A stretch of DNA of 64,000 bases from an uncultured Clostridium sp. (lineage in GTDB: Bacteria; Bacillota; Clostridia; TANB77; CAG-508): positions 26,412 through 90,411 of the forward strand of contig USEI01000006.1 in assembly GCA_900553685.1 (NCBI GenBank), in the 5' to 3' direction. Numbering within the stretch: position 1 is the stretch's first letter; every line of letters starts with the position of its first letter. The translations under genes and the position numbers were made by a program. Below are positions 19,201 through 26,966 of the stretch, in pieces. The notes beneath the pieces were generated by a model that saw nothing but the letters and a program-made list of their open reading frames with translations, had not been told where the DNA came from and did no database searches.

Positions 19201-20118
19201 TTAAGTCAAGCTGTAATGGTAAAAACAGATTATTTATCAAAAGAAAAATCAGAATCAAGAGGAGAAGATTGTTTATTAAAACCATTTGATTCAAATGGAG
19301 ATGCAAAAGACATATCATACCAAGATGTTCAAATAGTGTTTAAAGTTGTTGAAAGCATTGCAAAAGAAAATGAAGGAAGAATAATAATTAATACAGCTGA
19401 AATATATGATGATGCTGATGAAAATGGAGATCCAATCGAAGATATAGATTCAACACCAGGAAATGATAAAGATGGTGAAGATGATATAGATCAGGAAAAA
19501 GTATATGTTAAATATTTTGATTTAGCATTACAAAAAGATTTAGTTAAAATAATTATAACAGAAGATGGAACAACAAGAGAAATTTCCGTAGCTTCAACTG
19601 ATGGGTTACAAAAAGTTGAAATTCATAGAAAAAAATTAAATTCTACAACAGTAAAATTTGTTTATAATATAACTGTAAAAAATGAAGGCGAAATAGCAGG
19701 ATATGCTACAGAAGTAACAGATTATATCCCAGAAGGGTTAGAATTTATTCCAGAAGAAAATAGTCAATGGACGCAAGCTTCATCAAATGTTATTACAACA
19801 AATGCATTAGCAAATACTCGTTTAGAACCAGGTCAAACAGCCTCAGTACAAGTTGTACTAAAATGGATAAATGATGAAAATAATATGGGAATAAAAAATA
19901 ATATTGCTGAAATTAGTAAAGATGACAATGATAGTGATACACCAGATATAGATTCAACACCTAATAATAGAGTTGAAACAGAAGATGATATTGATAATGC
20001 AGAGGTAATGTTAAGTATTTCAACAGGTAAAGCACCAACTTATATAGGATTAACAACAATTGTACTTGCAATACTTACAACAGGAATTGTATTAATTAAA
20101 AAATATGTTTTAATTTAA
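16258..20118 (+). CDS. Surface adhesin: probable thioester domain, four DUF11-like repeats, C-terminal sorting-signal-like tail
   Basis: Secreted, wall-associated protein of 1286 residues. Residues 1-30 are a signal peptide. Residues about 60-215 resemble a thioester (TQxA-type) domain: Cys96 in FYCLNANK and Gln203 in QQYAIW match the Cys and Gln that form an internal thioester able to bond host amines. Four DUF11-like beta repeats begin near 423, 640, 880 and 1086. Each opens with a (F)DLxLxK strand, includes a YxIRVYNEG-like strand, and ends in an acidic linker with DSTP. The tail has LSISTGKAPTY (about 1252-1262), a hydrophobic helix and KKYVLI. This resembles a sorting signal, but the pentapeptide is not LPxTG. 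AGGAAGG precedes the ATG. The thioester call is inference from spacing and motif. Confidence 0.82.
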   Translation: MLKRKVLKIALVLACVMVLIMPYTSTVLAATLTHEDTKADLQVLVMHEGGEESSGTLTEEQRKLYDETPYGYRIGGTRIFKIITKGDVDYSNTFYCLNANKSFPGVTNQGYNSLEYTNVADFKDSTDSNVKSLHLSTAYSDDNAKWTANYKALVWLVNNMFLEKQAPEQKDDYLAKAFADYEDYDLETVKALLTDDDIDVVQQYAIWYFTNNDTDKFNVETLPAVELSKVELNENNETVETNGSYKDIVGESYRQDMANHLYQYLIRSAKEAVETAVTYPAIEDIEAVAETNEEYYIAGPFKVKSGTAPESEYKISLLDQNGEEISRDAYSILIDGEEVFTDKNINEIFNQEYYIYLPKTNKDITKISLKLSYSSYESEASLWENKTVNEEGVEVYQPVVLITREETPHIQNKDVEINRDEADLALRKYIIKVNDENIDRQPTVDVTNLKNGTATTAEYKHQKSPVKVSAGDTIIYEIRVYNEADIDAQGTVIVDSLPKGLEYVEDSQINNTYGWVKSETAGENNTKYTTNYLQDKVIKAFDKENDETLDSAYVQIECRISDTAKASAVLTNVAEIAEDGIDDRDSTPLNNDYINNDYDSSNYKGHNDNKDDLTDKDYYYKGREDDDDFEKVEIEGKVFDLSLQKFITKVNGDTPKTSREPVVDVTDLKNGTSTDAKYTTVKTPMVVEKGDIVTYTIRVYNEGEISGYAEQVSDYLPEGLGFLVGYRTNVDNYWSIPEDSKTIKLSEIENGKANLSVEDFTDVENLDNVDVVTGKVKLTSTKLKSTDVDEKNLIQGFDKETGTELSYKDIQVTCIVLADKVSNNNFKNIAEIVDDSDEDKNPIDDIDSTPDTVNPDEYPGEDENQDDNDYEDLTTVEKEFDLSLQKFITKVNDTEIKDRVPSVSKDSNGKVQIVGNSEPLAVENNNLITYTIRVYNEGNIAGYAEEISDDLPKGLEFVIDNEINKKYGWVLYDKNGNETTDLSQAVMVKTDYLSKEKSESRGEDCLLKPFDSNGDAKDISYQDVQIVFKVVESIAKENEGRIIINTAEIYDDADENGDPIEDIDSTPGNDKDGEDDIDQEKVYVKYFDLALQKDLVKIIITEDGTTREISVASTDGLQKVEIHRKKLNSTTVKFVYNITVKNEGEIAGYATEVTDYIPEGLEFIPEENSQWTQASSNVITTNALANTRLEPGQTASVQVVLKWINDENNMGIKNNIAEISKDDNDSDTPDIDSTPNNRVETEDDIDNAEVMLSISTGKAPTYIGLTTIVLAILTTGIVLIKKYVLI

Positions 20119-20131
20119 TATGATAAATAAG

Positions 20132-20165
20132 AATAATGAACCCTAAAATGGGTTCATTATTTTTT
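20132..20165 (+). terminator. Intrinsic terminator of the adhesin gene
   Basis: 12-bp perfect stem (20132-20143 with 20150-20161, AATAATGAACCC arm) with a 6-base loop and a T-run. Confidence 0.9.
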
Positions 20166-20220
20166 GAAAGATATACCAATATATGATGGATAAAATTGTA
20201 TAAAAAGGTAAATAATTGTG

Positions 20221-20249
20221 TTTACAACAAAAATGCTATATGATATAAT
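20221..20249 (+). promoter_or_regulatory. Promoter of the 20286-22456 gene pair
   Basis: TTTACA (20221-20226), 17-base spacer, TATAAT (20244-20249), 36 bases upstream of the start codon. Confidence 0.75.
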
Positions 20250-20285
20250 TTAGCATGAAGTAAATTAGGTGAGGTGTTTAAACAA

Positions 20286-21512
20286 ATGAACCAAATATTA
20301 GATTATAACCCAAATAAAAGTTCAAATGGTAATTCATCAAATTCAGATAAAATTGTTAGAGTATTTGCTGTAATTTTAATAATATTTGCCCTATGTTTAT
20401 TAGGAAGTGGAATATATAACTTAACAAAAAATAAAGAGGCTGAAACAGAAAAAACTGCTGCTCCAACTGAGGCTAAAATTGATGTAGAGCAAACAGATAC
20501 AGAAATTATAATAAAAGTAAGTCATGACAAAGCGATTAATAAATTAACTTACAAATGGGATACAGACAAAGAAGTTACTAACACAGGAAATGGTGAGTCA
20601 ACAATGGAAGTGAAAGTACCACTTTTATCTGGAGAACATGTTTTAGATGTAAAAGTTACAGACATAGATGGGGTTGAATCAACATATCAAGGCACATTTA
20701 CTTCAGAAACAGGAGTAGATAGTACATATCCAGAAATTACTTTAGAAGTAACTCCTGAAAGCAAACTAAAAATAACCGCTACAGATGAAACTGAAATTAG
20801 TTTTATTACATATAGATGGAATGAAGAGGAAGAAGTAAGAGTTGAAGCAACAGAAGAAGGACAAAAAGAAATTGTAGAAGAAATAGAAATATTAAAAGGA
20901 AAAAATGACCTTACAGTTGTTGCTGTTGATAAAGCCAATAATTCATCAAATAAAATGGAAAGTTATACAGGATTAACAAATCCAGAAATAACAATAAATG
21001 TAGCAGAAGATAAAAAATCAGCAGAAATACACTGTTCACATGAAAATGGAATAAAAGAAATAAAGATTAATTTAAATGGAGAAAATTTTGAAGTTGATAT
21101 GTCTGCATTACCAGAAGAAAATCCAAAAGATGTAACAGCTCCTATTGAATTTTCAGAACCATCAAATAAATTGGTAGTAACTGCAATAAGTGTTGATGGT
21201 ACAGAAAAAGTTGCTGAAGAAGAAATACAAAGTGAAGAAGTTCAAACAGAAAATATAGAAATTTCTATGGAGCAATTGGAAGATGATCCAAGCAAAGTAA
21301 CAATATCTGCTAAAACAGAAAGTGGAATAAAAGAAATGAACTTAAATATAAATGGAGGAGAATTTACAGTAGATATGTCAGCATTACCTGAAGATTCAAA
21401 AGAAGTAGTTTTAGATCCGATTGAATTAACAGATGATGTGACAAAAATAAAAGTAACAGTTATTTCAAAAAATGATGTAGAAAAAGTAGATGAAAAAGAA
21501 TTTACTAAATAG
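20286..21512 (+). CDS. Membrane-anchored protein with Ig-like repeats, unknown function
   Basis: Not assigned to a named family. After about 25 polar residues a single membrane helix (VFAVILIIFALCLLG) places the rest outside the cell. About 330 residues of repeated beta-rich modules follow, of the Ig/cadherin-like bacterial type (ITYRWN, VDKANN). The last two modules are clear duplicates, sharing the GIKE.NLN.....VDMSALPE pattern near residues 255 and 345. There is no sorting signal. The ATG at 20286 is chosen over a GTG at 20274 because the GTG lies inside the AGGTGAGGTG ribosome site. The receiver-GGDEF gene begins 14 bases after its stop, so the two are likely an operon: a surface sensor and a cytoplasmic signalling protein is one possible reading. 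Confidence 0.8.
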   Translation: MNQILDYNPNKSSNGNSSNSDKIVRVFAVILIIFALCLLGSGIYNLTKNKEAETEKTAAPTEAKIDVEQTDTEIIIKVSHDKAINKLTYKWDTDKEVTNTGNGESTMEVKVPLLSGEHVLDVKVTDIDGVESTYQGTFTSETGVDSTYPEITLEVTPESKLKITATDETEISFITYRWNEEEEVRVEATEEGQKEIVEEIEILKGKNDLTVVAVDKANNSSNKMESYTGLTNPEITINVAEDKKSAEIHCSHENGIKEIKINLNGENFEVDMSALPEENPKDVTAPIEFSEPSNKLVVTAISVDGTEKVAEEEIQSEEVQTENIEISMEQLEDDPSKVTISAKTESGIKEMNLNINGGEFTVDMSALPEDSKEVVLDPIELTDDVTKIKVTVISKNDVEKVDEKEFTK

Positions 21513-21526
21513 TAGTGGGAGTAAAT

Positions 21527-22456
21527 ATGGTTCAAGAAATTTATATAATTGATAATCAAAATGAGCTGATTACAAAGCTAAAAGAAAGTTTTAAAAGAGA
21601 ATTAGATGAGTATAACTTTAAGACAATAAAGACTTCTGAGATAGAAATAGCACTTAGAAATATACCTGCACTAATAATTATTGATGAAGATACAACAGAT
21701 GTAAATATAGTTGAATTTTGCAAGAGTATAAGGGCAAATGAAGATAATAGTATAACACCTATAATTGTAGCTAGCTCTAATATAGATAGACAACATAGAA
21801 TAGATGTCTTGAAAACTGATGTTGAGTATTATATAAAAAAACCAATAGATGATGAATATTTTTACTATACTATAAAAAATGTAGTTGGTTTGTTAACTAA
21901 AAATAGAAGAATAAGTCCATTAACAGGACTACCAGGAAATGTCCAAATACAAGCAGAAATGAAAAAAAGATTATTAAATAAAGAAAAATTTGCTATTCTT
22001 TATTTTGATTTAGACAATTTCAAAGCATACAATGATGTATATGGATTTTCTAATGGAGATGAAATTATAAAATTTACTGCAAGAACAATTTCAAAACATG
22101 TTCATCAAATTCCAAATAGCGATAATTTTTTAGGGCATATTGGAGGGGATGATTTTGTTGCAATTATAGGTCCAACAGATTATGATAAAGTATGTCAAAA
22201 TATAATAGCAGAATTTGATAAATATGCTGTGGATTTTTATAATGAAGTTGATGTTGAAAGGGGATATGTTGAAGTTGCAAATAGAAGAGGTATTATTGAG
22301 CAATTTCCACTTACTTCAATATCAATAGCAGTATTAGAGGTAGATTCAAAAATATATAAAACTACACTTGAAATTGGAGAAGTAGCAGGACAAATAAAAC
22401 ATCAAGCAAAAACAATTTTAGGAAGTACTTATGTTATAAATAGAAGAAGATTTTGA
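21527..22456 (+). CDS. Receiver-GGDEF signalling protein (putative diguanylate cyclase)
   Basis: Cytoplasmic protein of 309 residues. The N-terminal receiver-like domain (about 1-120) has an acidic LIIIDEDT phosphoacceptor region and the conserved Lys in YYIKKP. The C-terminal GGDEF domain (about 135-309) has LYFDLDNFKAYND and the signature loop as GGDDF. Variants with GG(D/E)(D/E)F can be active, but the inhibitory RxxD site is not seen in front of the loop. It would make cyclic di-GMP if active. The ATG at 21527 has GGGAG 5 bases upstream; the in-frame GTG at 21515 overlaps the end of the previous gene and is rejected. No EAL partner is in the window. Confidence 0.87.
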   Translation: MVQEIYIIDNQNELITKLKESFKRELDEYNFKTIKTSEIEIALRNIPALIIIDEDTTDVNIVEFCKSIRANEDNSITPIIVASSNIDRQHRIDVLKTDVEYYIKKPIDDEYFYYTIKNVVGLLTKNRRISPLTGLPGNVQIQAEMKKRLLNKEKFAILYFDLDNFKAYNDVYGFSNGDEIIKFTARTISKHVHQIPNSDNFLGHIGGDDFVAIIGPTDYDKVCQNIIAEFDKYAVDFYNEVDVERGYVEVANRRGIIEQFPLTSISIAVLEVDSKIYKTTLEIGEVAGQIKHQAKTILGSTYVINRRRF

Positions 22457-22506
22457 GATTAGTAAATTTTAGAAAAAATATAGAAATTTTAAATGTATAA
22501 TAAAGA

Positions 22507-22567
22507 AGAGATTACATTGAAGTGAGCCAGGTATGGTTTCACTTCATATTTTTGTAGTCTCTTTTTA
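22507..22567 (+). terminator. Nested hairpin terminator of the GGDEF gene
   Basis: The outer stem 22507-22516 pairs with 22553-22562 (10 bp, one G-U). An inner stem 22518-22525 pairs with 22539-22546 (8 bp perfect). CTTTTTATTTT follows. Confidence 0.8.
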
Positions 22568-22668
22568 TTTTAAAATTTTTTTAAAATTTAATTTTTTTTT
22601 TAAGAATTATTTTTTATAATTCCTTTAGAAAAAGATTTTATGTGAAAACATAAAGAAAGGGAGGAAAG

Positions 22669-22893
22669 ATGAAAGACAAATTACTATATTTAATACTTGG
22701 AATATTAATTGGTGCAGTTATAACAGCAGGAATATTTTTGGTATTCTCAAAAAATTCTAGACCAGATATGGATAGACAAAGACCAGATATGGAACAAATG
22801 GAAGATATGAAAAGACCAGAAGATGAAAATATTGTACCACAAGATAGAGTTGAAGAAACAAATATAACAGAAACCAACTCTATAGCAGAATAA
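22669..22893 (+). CDS. Small single-pass membrane protein, unknown function
   Basis: Not recognised. It has 74 residues, with an N-terminal helix (LLYLILGILIGAVITAGIFLVF) and a polar tail with a short RPDM duplication (SRPDMDRQRPDMEQ) and many acidic residues. GGGAGG lies just upstream of the ATG. The membrane-fusion protein gene begins 74 bases downstream, behind a hairpin, and also carries Met/Pro/Asn-rich ends, so the two may work together. Confidence 0.7.
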   Translation: MKDKLLYLILGILIGAVITAGIFLVFSKNSRPDMDRQRPDMEQMEDMKRPEDENIVPQDRVEETNITETNSIAE

Positions 22894-22896
22894 GAT

Positions 22897-22938
22897 AAAT
22901 ACCTTATTAGTTATAAGATTATTTCTAATAAGGTATTT
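22897..22938 (+). other. 14-bp hairpin between the small membrane gene and the fusion-protein gene
   Basis: Perfect 14-bp arms (22897-22910 and 22925-22938, AAATACCTTATTAG) with a 14-base loop. An A-run follows instead of a U-tract, so this is not a simple terminator. It may act as a processing or stability element. Confidence 0.55.
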
Positions 22939-22967
22939 AAAAATAAAAAACTGAAAGGGATACATAT

Positions 22968-23936
22968 ATGAAAATAGATAAGAAAAAAATAATAATATTT
23001 TTTATTATACTAATAAGTTTTTTAATAATATTATTATTTGGAAAATCTTCTAATGCAAGTGAAGATAACATAGTAGAAACTACAGAAGAGACAGTAGAAG
23101 TTTCTAATCAAACTATTATTACAACACTTACCGCTCCAGGAGAAGTTCAATCAGCTAAAACAGAAAAAATATCTTTGAATACTAATTATTATTATTTAAC
23201 AATGTGTGCAGAAGAAAATGAGTATATAAAAAAAGGAGATAATTTGTTAGAGTATACAAATGGAACTTATATAACAGCTCCGTATGATTGTATAATAACA
23301 GAATATTCTGTACCAAATGCAAAAGATATTTGCACTTCTGATAATTACATTCAAATTTCTTCTGTTGAAGATTTATATATGGAAATTAATATTGGAGAAG
23401 ACAAAATAGGTAAAATTTCTTCTGGTCAAGAAGTTAGTATCGTTGTAAATTATGATGAAACAAAAGAATATACAGGAAATATTAGTAAGATAAATGCTAT
23501 TGGAACACATAATACAGGAGGAAGTACTTTTACTGCAATTGCTTCTATAAAAAATGATGGAAACTTAAAGCTAGGTATGTCAGCAACCTGTGAGATTATA
23601 ATTGAAAGAGCTGAAAATGTAGTTGCAGTTCCTGTAGAAGCAATTCAAACATCTGATGAAGGAAAATATGTTATAGTAGTTAACTCAGATGGCAGTACGT
23701 CTAATGTATCTGTAGAAACAGGAATTTCTAATGATGCCTATACAGAAATAAAATCAGGAATTAGTGAAGGAACAACTATACAAATGACAGAAAGCTCTGA
23801 AAATTCTAGAAATGGTTTTAATATGAATTTTAATGGAAATGCTCCTGGAGGAAGAGAAATGACAAGTAATTTTGAAAATCCGGCGAGCGGAGGAAAAATG
23901 CCTAATTTATCAGAAATGCCGGAAACTAATAGATAA
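22968..23936 (+). CDS. HlyD/MacA-like membrane-fusion (periplasmic adaptor) protein
   Basis: Adaptor subunit of an efflux or export pump. An N-terminal membrane helix (about 7-25) is followed by a split biotinyl-lipoyl-like region (TLTAPGEVQSAKTEKISL, then ITAPYDCIITEY), a beta-barrel region (LYMEINIGEDKIGKISSGQEVSI) and the VVAVPVEAIQ segment typical of the family. The C-terminus is Gly/Asn/Met-rich and low-complexity. The coiled-coil hairpin is very short, as often seen in Gram-positive adaptors that work with ABC exporters. No ABC or RND subunit lies next to it: the following frame is a remnant of a different transporter. CTGAAAGGG precedes the start. Confidence 0.85.
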   Translation: MKIDKKKIIIFFIILISFLIILLFGKSSNASEDNIVETTEETVEVSNQTIITTLTAPGEVQSAKTEKISLNTNYYYLTMCAEENEYIKKGDNLLEYTNGTYITAPYDCIITEYSVPNAKDICTSDNYIQISSVEDLYMEINIGEDKIGKISSGQEVSIVVNYDETKEYTGNISKINAIGTHNTGGSTFTAIASIKNDGNLKLGMSATCEIIIERAENVVAVPVEAIQTSDEGKYVIVVNSDGSTSNVSVETGISNDAYTEIKSGISEGTTIQMTESSENSRNGFNMNFNGNAPGGREMTSNFENPASGGKMPNLSEMPETNR

Positions 23937-23942
23937 TAGTAC

Positions 23943-24161
23943 TTGAAATTTTTTTATTATAAGTTAATATATATTTCTGTAAGAAGAAAAATTAAGGAGA
24001 GAACAATACCAGGTACAGGAGCATGGACTGGTTCTTTAATAGCGTCAGTTTTAGGAATGGAGAAAAAGAAAATGTTTATATCTGTCTTTTTAGGAGTGAT
24101 TATGGCAATTATAATAATGATGATTTTATCTTTTGGAATTCTTGCAAATGTAATACATTAA
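23943..24161 (+). pseudogene. C-terminal remnant of a small multidrug export protein (COG2426/PF06695-like)
   Basis: The segment IPGTGAWTGSLIASVLGMEKKK followed by a terminal hydrophobic helix matches the last third of Sm_multidrug_ex proteins (usually about 150-160 residues). The N-terminal helices are missing, and the preceding bases belong to the adaptor gene. The only start is a TTG at 23943 without a ribosome site. AAGGAG before an ATA codon near 24006 is the sole site-like sequence. Decay by deletion is the simplest reading; a functional 50-70 residue peptide is less likely. Confidence 0.6.
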
Positions 24162-24168
24162 TGAAATA

Positions 24169-24197
24169 TTGAAATTACAAGTAATTTGTGGTATTAT
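24169..24197 (+). promoter_or_regulatory. Predicted promoter of the DUF1836 gene
   Basis: TTGAAA (24169-24174), 17-base spacer, TATTAT (24192-24197), 35 bases before the start. Confidence 0.6.
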
Positions 24198-24231
24198 ATT
24201 ATTGTATAGTTAAAGTGAAAGAGGGATTTTA

Positions 24232-24771
24232 ATGTCAGAAAAAACTACTATGAAAAATTTTGAAGATTATTTTAAAATAGTAAAACACAAATTACCATAT
24301 TGGGATGAATTACCAGAAATAGATTTGTATATGGATCAAGTAATAGCTTTAATGGATAAATATTTATCTTTTCATAAAACAGATGATAATACTACAATTG
24401 TAACACATTCCATGATTAATAATTATGTAAAATTGGGGATGATGCCAGCACCTATTAAAAAGAAATATTCAAGAGAACACATTGCATATTTAATAATAAT
24501 TTGTAGTTTAAAACAAGCATTACCAATTTCAGATATAAAAGATCTAATAGAAATTAGAGTTGAAAGAACATCTATAGAAGAAACATTAAACTTTTTTAGT
24601 GATTTATATGATTCAACATTTAATACAGTACTTGCAATAGGAAAAAAATTCAGTAGAAAAAATGCAAGTGAAGATGAACTTTTTGGAGATACAGCATTAT
24701 TTATGGCAATGGGTTCTAGTCATAGCAAATATATTGCAACAGAGATTGCTAAAATAAAAAGAAATCAATAA
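24232..24771 (+). CDS. DUF1836 protein, probable MerR-like DNA-binding regulator
   Basis: Belongs to a Firmicutes family with a helix-turn-helix resembling MerR. The diagnostic part is IDLYMDQVIALMDKYL, then THSMINNYVKLGMMPAPIKKKYSREHIAYLIIICSL (about residues 28-95, split here for clarity), then an ISDIKDLIEI helix. The C-terminal half is helical and of unknown role. At 179 residues it has the usual length. It is a single-gene unit with its own promoter and terminator. Its target is not indicated by position. GAGGG precedes the ATG. Confidence 0.88.
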   Translation: MSEKTTMKNFEDYFKIVKHKLPYWDELPEIDLYMDQVIALMDKYLSFHKTDDNTTIVTHSMINNYVKLGMMPAPIKKKYSREHIAYLIIICSLKQALPISDIKDLIEIRVERTSIEETLNFFSDLYDSTFNTVLAIGKKFSRKNASEDELFGDTALFMAMGSSHSKYIATEIAKIKRNQ

Positions 24772-24833
24772 TAGATAAATTTGAGTTAGTTATATTAATA
24801 AAAAAAGACATAATAATTTAATAAATATATAGC

Positions 24834-24864
24834 AAAGATTTAAGAGTTTTCTTAAATCTTTTTT
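24834..24864 (+). terminator. Intrinsic terminator of the DUF1836 gene
   Basis: 11-bp perfect stem (24834-24844 with 24851-24861, AAAGATTTAAG arm), 6-base loop, T-run. Confidence 0.88.
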
Positions 24865-25049
24865 ATATAATAGGAAGTCATATTATATAAATAGTTTATC
24901 AAAAATAATTTTGCATTTCTATTATATATAAAATATTTTATAGTGTATTTTTTAGATTTACAAAAAAATTAATAAATATTTATATGAAAAAAACATATTA
25001 TAAATATTAGTAAGATTTATTTACTTCTTATACTAATTAGTCAAATTAA
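24865..25049. other. Gene-free AT-rich spacer
   Basis: Extreme A/T region between the DUF1836 terminator and the acyl-CoA synthetase promoter. No open frame with a ribosome site, hairpin or riboswitch-like element was recognised. Confidence 0.5.
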
Positions 25050-25078
25050 TTGACTTTAATATATAGATGATATATAAT
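25039..25078 (+). promoter_or_regulatory. Promoter of the acyl-CoA synthetase gene with inverted repeat on the -35
   Basis: TTGACT (25050-25055), 17-base spacer, TATAAT (25073-25078). An inverted repeat, AGTCAA at 25039-25044 and TTGACT at 25050-25055, overlaps the -35 and could be an operator. It does not resemble the FapR consensus. Confidence 0.65.
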
Positions 25079-25110
25079 AGTTTTGAAAACTAGATAAAGA
25101 GGTAATTAAT

Positions 25111-26808
25111 ATGAAAAAAGACGAGTATTTTTTTGATTATCCTGATTTTAATAATATAAAAGAAATTATCTATGATGTTGTAAAAAAATATCCTAAAAAT
25201 ACAGCATTTATAGTAAAAGAGAAAAAAGAAAAAGATATAAAATATAAAAATATAACTTTTACTGAATTATTGGAAGATGTAAATAATTTAGGAACAGGTT
25301 TATATAATTTAGGAATGAAAGATAAAAAGATAGCAATAATTTCTAAGAATAGATATGAATGGGCTTTAAGCTATATATCAATTTTACTTGGAAATATGGT
25401 TGCTGTTCCTTTAGATAAAGGATTAACTCCTATTGAAATTGAAAATAGCATATTAAGAAGCGAAGCAGATGCAATAATATTTGATAATGCAATGGCAGAT
25501 ATAATTTCTAATATTAGAGCTCAAGGAAAAACACAAATAAAAGAATATATTTGTATGGAAAATAATGAAGATTTTAAGTCATTACAAAGTATTATTGAAA
25601 AAGGTAAGAAATTACGTTCTGAAGGTAAAAACGATTTTGAAAATGCTAAAATAGATTCTGATAAATTAAGTGTATTATGTTTTACTTCAGGAACAAGTGC
25701 TGTATCAAAGATTGTTATGCTTTCACATAGGAATATAGCTGCTAATATATCTGCAATGCATGCTACAGAAGACTTCAGGGAAACAGATGTAAATCTTGCA
25801 TTTTTACCATTACATCATACTTTTGGTTCAACTGGGATTTTATTTATTTTAAGTTATGGTGCTGCAACAGCTTTTCCAGATGGATTAAGATATATAGCTC
25901 AAAATCTTAAAGAATATGGAGTATCAGTATTTATAGGTGTTCCTCTGTTAATTGAAGCCATGTATGGAAAAATTGAAAAAGAAGTTCAAAAACAAGGAAA
26001 AACCAAATTAATAAAAATAGCTAGAAAAGTAACTAATATTTTTCCTAAACTTAAAAGAAGAATTTTTAAACAAATAATAGATCAATTAGGAGGAAAATTG
26101 AGATTAATTATTAGTGGTGCTGCTGGACTTGACAAAGATGTTTGGCAAGCTTTTAATGAGCTTGGAATTCATGTTATTCAAGGATATGGATTAACAGAGG
26201 CATCACCAGTAGTGGCTGCTGAAAATTTTAAATATGGTAAAAAAGGTTCTATAGGATTTCCTTTAAAAGGTGTGGAAGTTAAGATATTTGATAAAAACGA
26301 AGAAGGAATAGGAGAACTTGCTGTTAAAGGGCCTAATGTTATGCTTGGATATTATGATGATGAAGAAGCGACAAATGCTACATTTAAAGATGGATGGCTA
26401 TTAACAGGAGATTTAGCATATATAGATAAGGAAGGGTTTATTTTTATTACAGGTAGAAAGAAAAATGTTATAGTACTTAAAAATGGAAAAAATATATATC
26501 CTGAAGAATTAGAAATGCTTGTAAATAAATTACCACTTGTAAAAGATTGTATGGTTTTTGGCAAACCTAAAGATGATGATGTAGTATTATCTGTAAAAGT
26601 TCAATATGATGAAGAATATATAAAAGAGAAATATTCTGATATTGATGAAGAAAAAATTCATGAAATCTTATGGGAACAAATAAAGCAAATTAATCGTACA
26701 ATGCCAACATATAAATATATAAAAAATTTAGTAACTACTAAAGAAGATTTTATTAAAACAACAACTGCAAAAATTAAAAGACATGAAGAAATGAAAAAAA
26801 TGAATTAA
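25111..26808 (+). CDS. Long-chain acyl-CoA synthetase / AMP-forming ligase
   Basis: Activates a carboxylic acid, probably a fatty acid, to an acyl-adenylate and then a CoA thioester; cytoplasmic or membrane-associated. The AMP-binding motifs are in order: FTSGTSAVSK (about 191-200, a variant of the usual TSGTTGxPKG), GYGLTEASP (358-366), the TGDLAYIDKEGFIFITGRKK hinge, and the C-terminal catalytic Lys region TTTAKIKR. At 565 residues it has FadD-like length. The exact substrate cannot be read from the sequence. It is a single-gene unit with its own promoter and terminator. Confidence 0.92.
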   Translation: MKKDEYFFDYPDFNNIKEIIYDVVKKYPKNTAFIVKEKKEKDIKYKNITFTELLEDVNNLGTGLYNLGMKDKKIAIISKNRYEWALSYISILLGNMVAVPLDKGLTPIEIENSILRSEADAIIFDNAMADIISNIRAQGKTQIKEYICMENNEDFKSLQSIIEKGKKLRSEGKNDFENAKIDSDKLSVLCFTSGTSAVSKIVMLSHRNIAANISAMHATEDFRETDVNLAFLPLHHTFGSTGILFILSYGAATAFPDGLRYIAQNLKEYGVSVFIGVPLLIEAMYGKIEKEVQKQGKTKLIKIARKVTNIFPKLKRRIFKQIIDQLGGKLRLIISGAAGLDKDVWQAFNELGIHVIQGYGLTEASPVVAAENFKYGKKGSIGFPLKGVEVKIFDKNEEGIGELAVKGPNVMLGYYDDEEATNATFKDGWLLTGDLAYIDKEGFIFITGRKKNVIVLKNGKNIYPEELEMLVNKLPLVKDCMVFGKPKDDDVVLSVKVQYDEEYIKEKYSDIDEEKIHEILWEQIKQINRTMPTYKYIKNLVTTKEDFIKTTTAKIKRHEEMKKMN

Positions 26809-26843
26809 ATGAAAAATAAAAATATTTTATTAATGAGAATAAT

Positions 26844-26889
26844 CCAATTGTTAAATTTATTGTCTAACAATTGGCTCTTTTTTATTTTA
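26844..26889 (+). terminator. Intrinsic terminator of the acyl-CoA synthetase gene
   Basis: 10-bp perfect stem (26844-26853 with 26865-26874, CCAATTGTTA arm), 11-base loop, then CTCTTTTTTATTTT. Confidence 0.88.
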
Positions 26890-26914
26890 AGTTTAATTTT
26901 TTATTATGTAATTA

Positions 26915-26944
26915 TTGAAATTATTCCTTTTATTCTGATAAAAT
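26915..26944 (+). promoter_or_regulatory. Predicted promoter of the DJ-1/PfpI gene
   Basis: TTGAAA (26915-26920), 18-base spacer, TAAAAT (26939-26944). Only about 15 bases would remain between the start of transcription and the ATG. Confidence 0.5.
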
Positions 26945-26966
26945 AAATAAAAAAAGGAAGGAGAGT

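Noticed and set aside
21515..21526. GTG start for the receiver-GGDEF gene
   Set aside because: It lies in the ribosome site GTGGGAG; the ATG at 21527 fits better.
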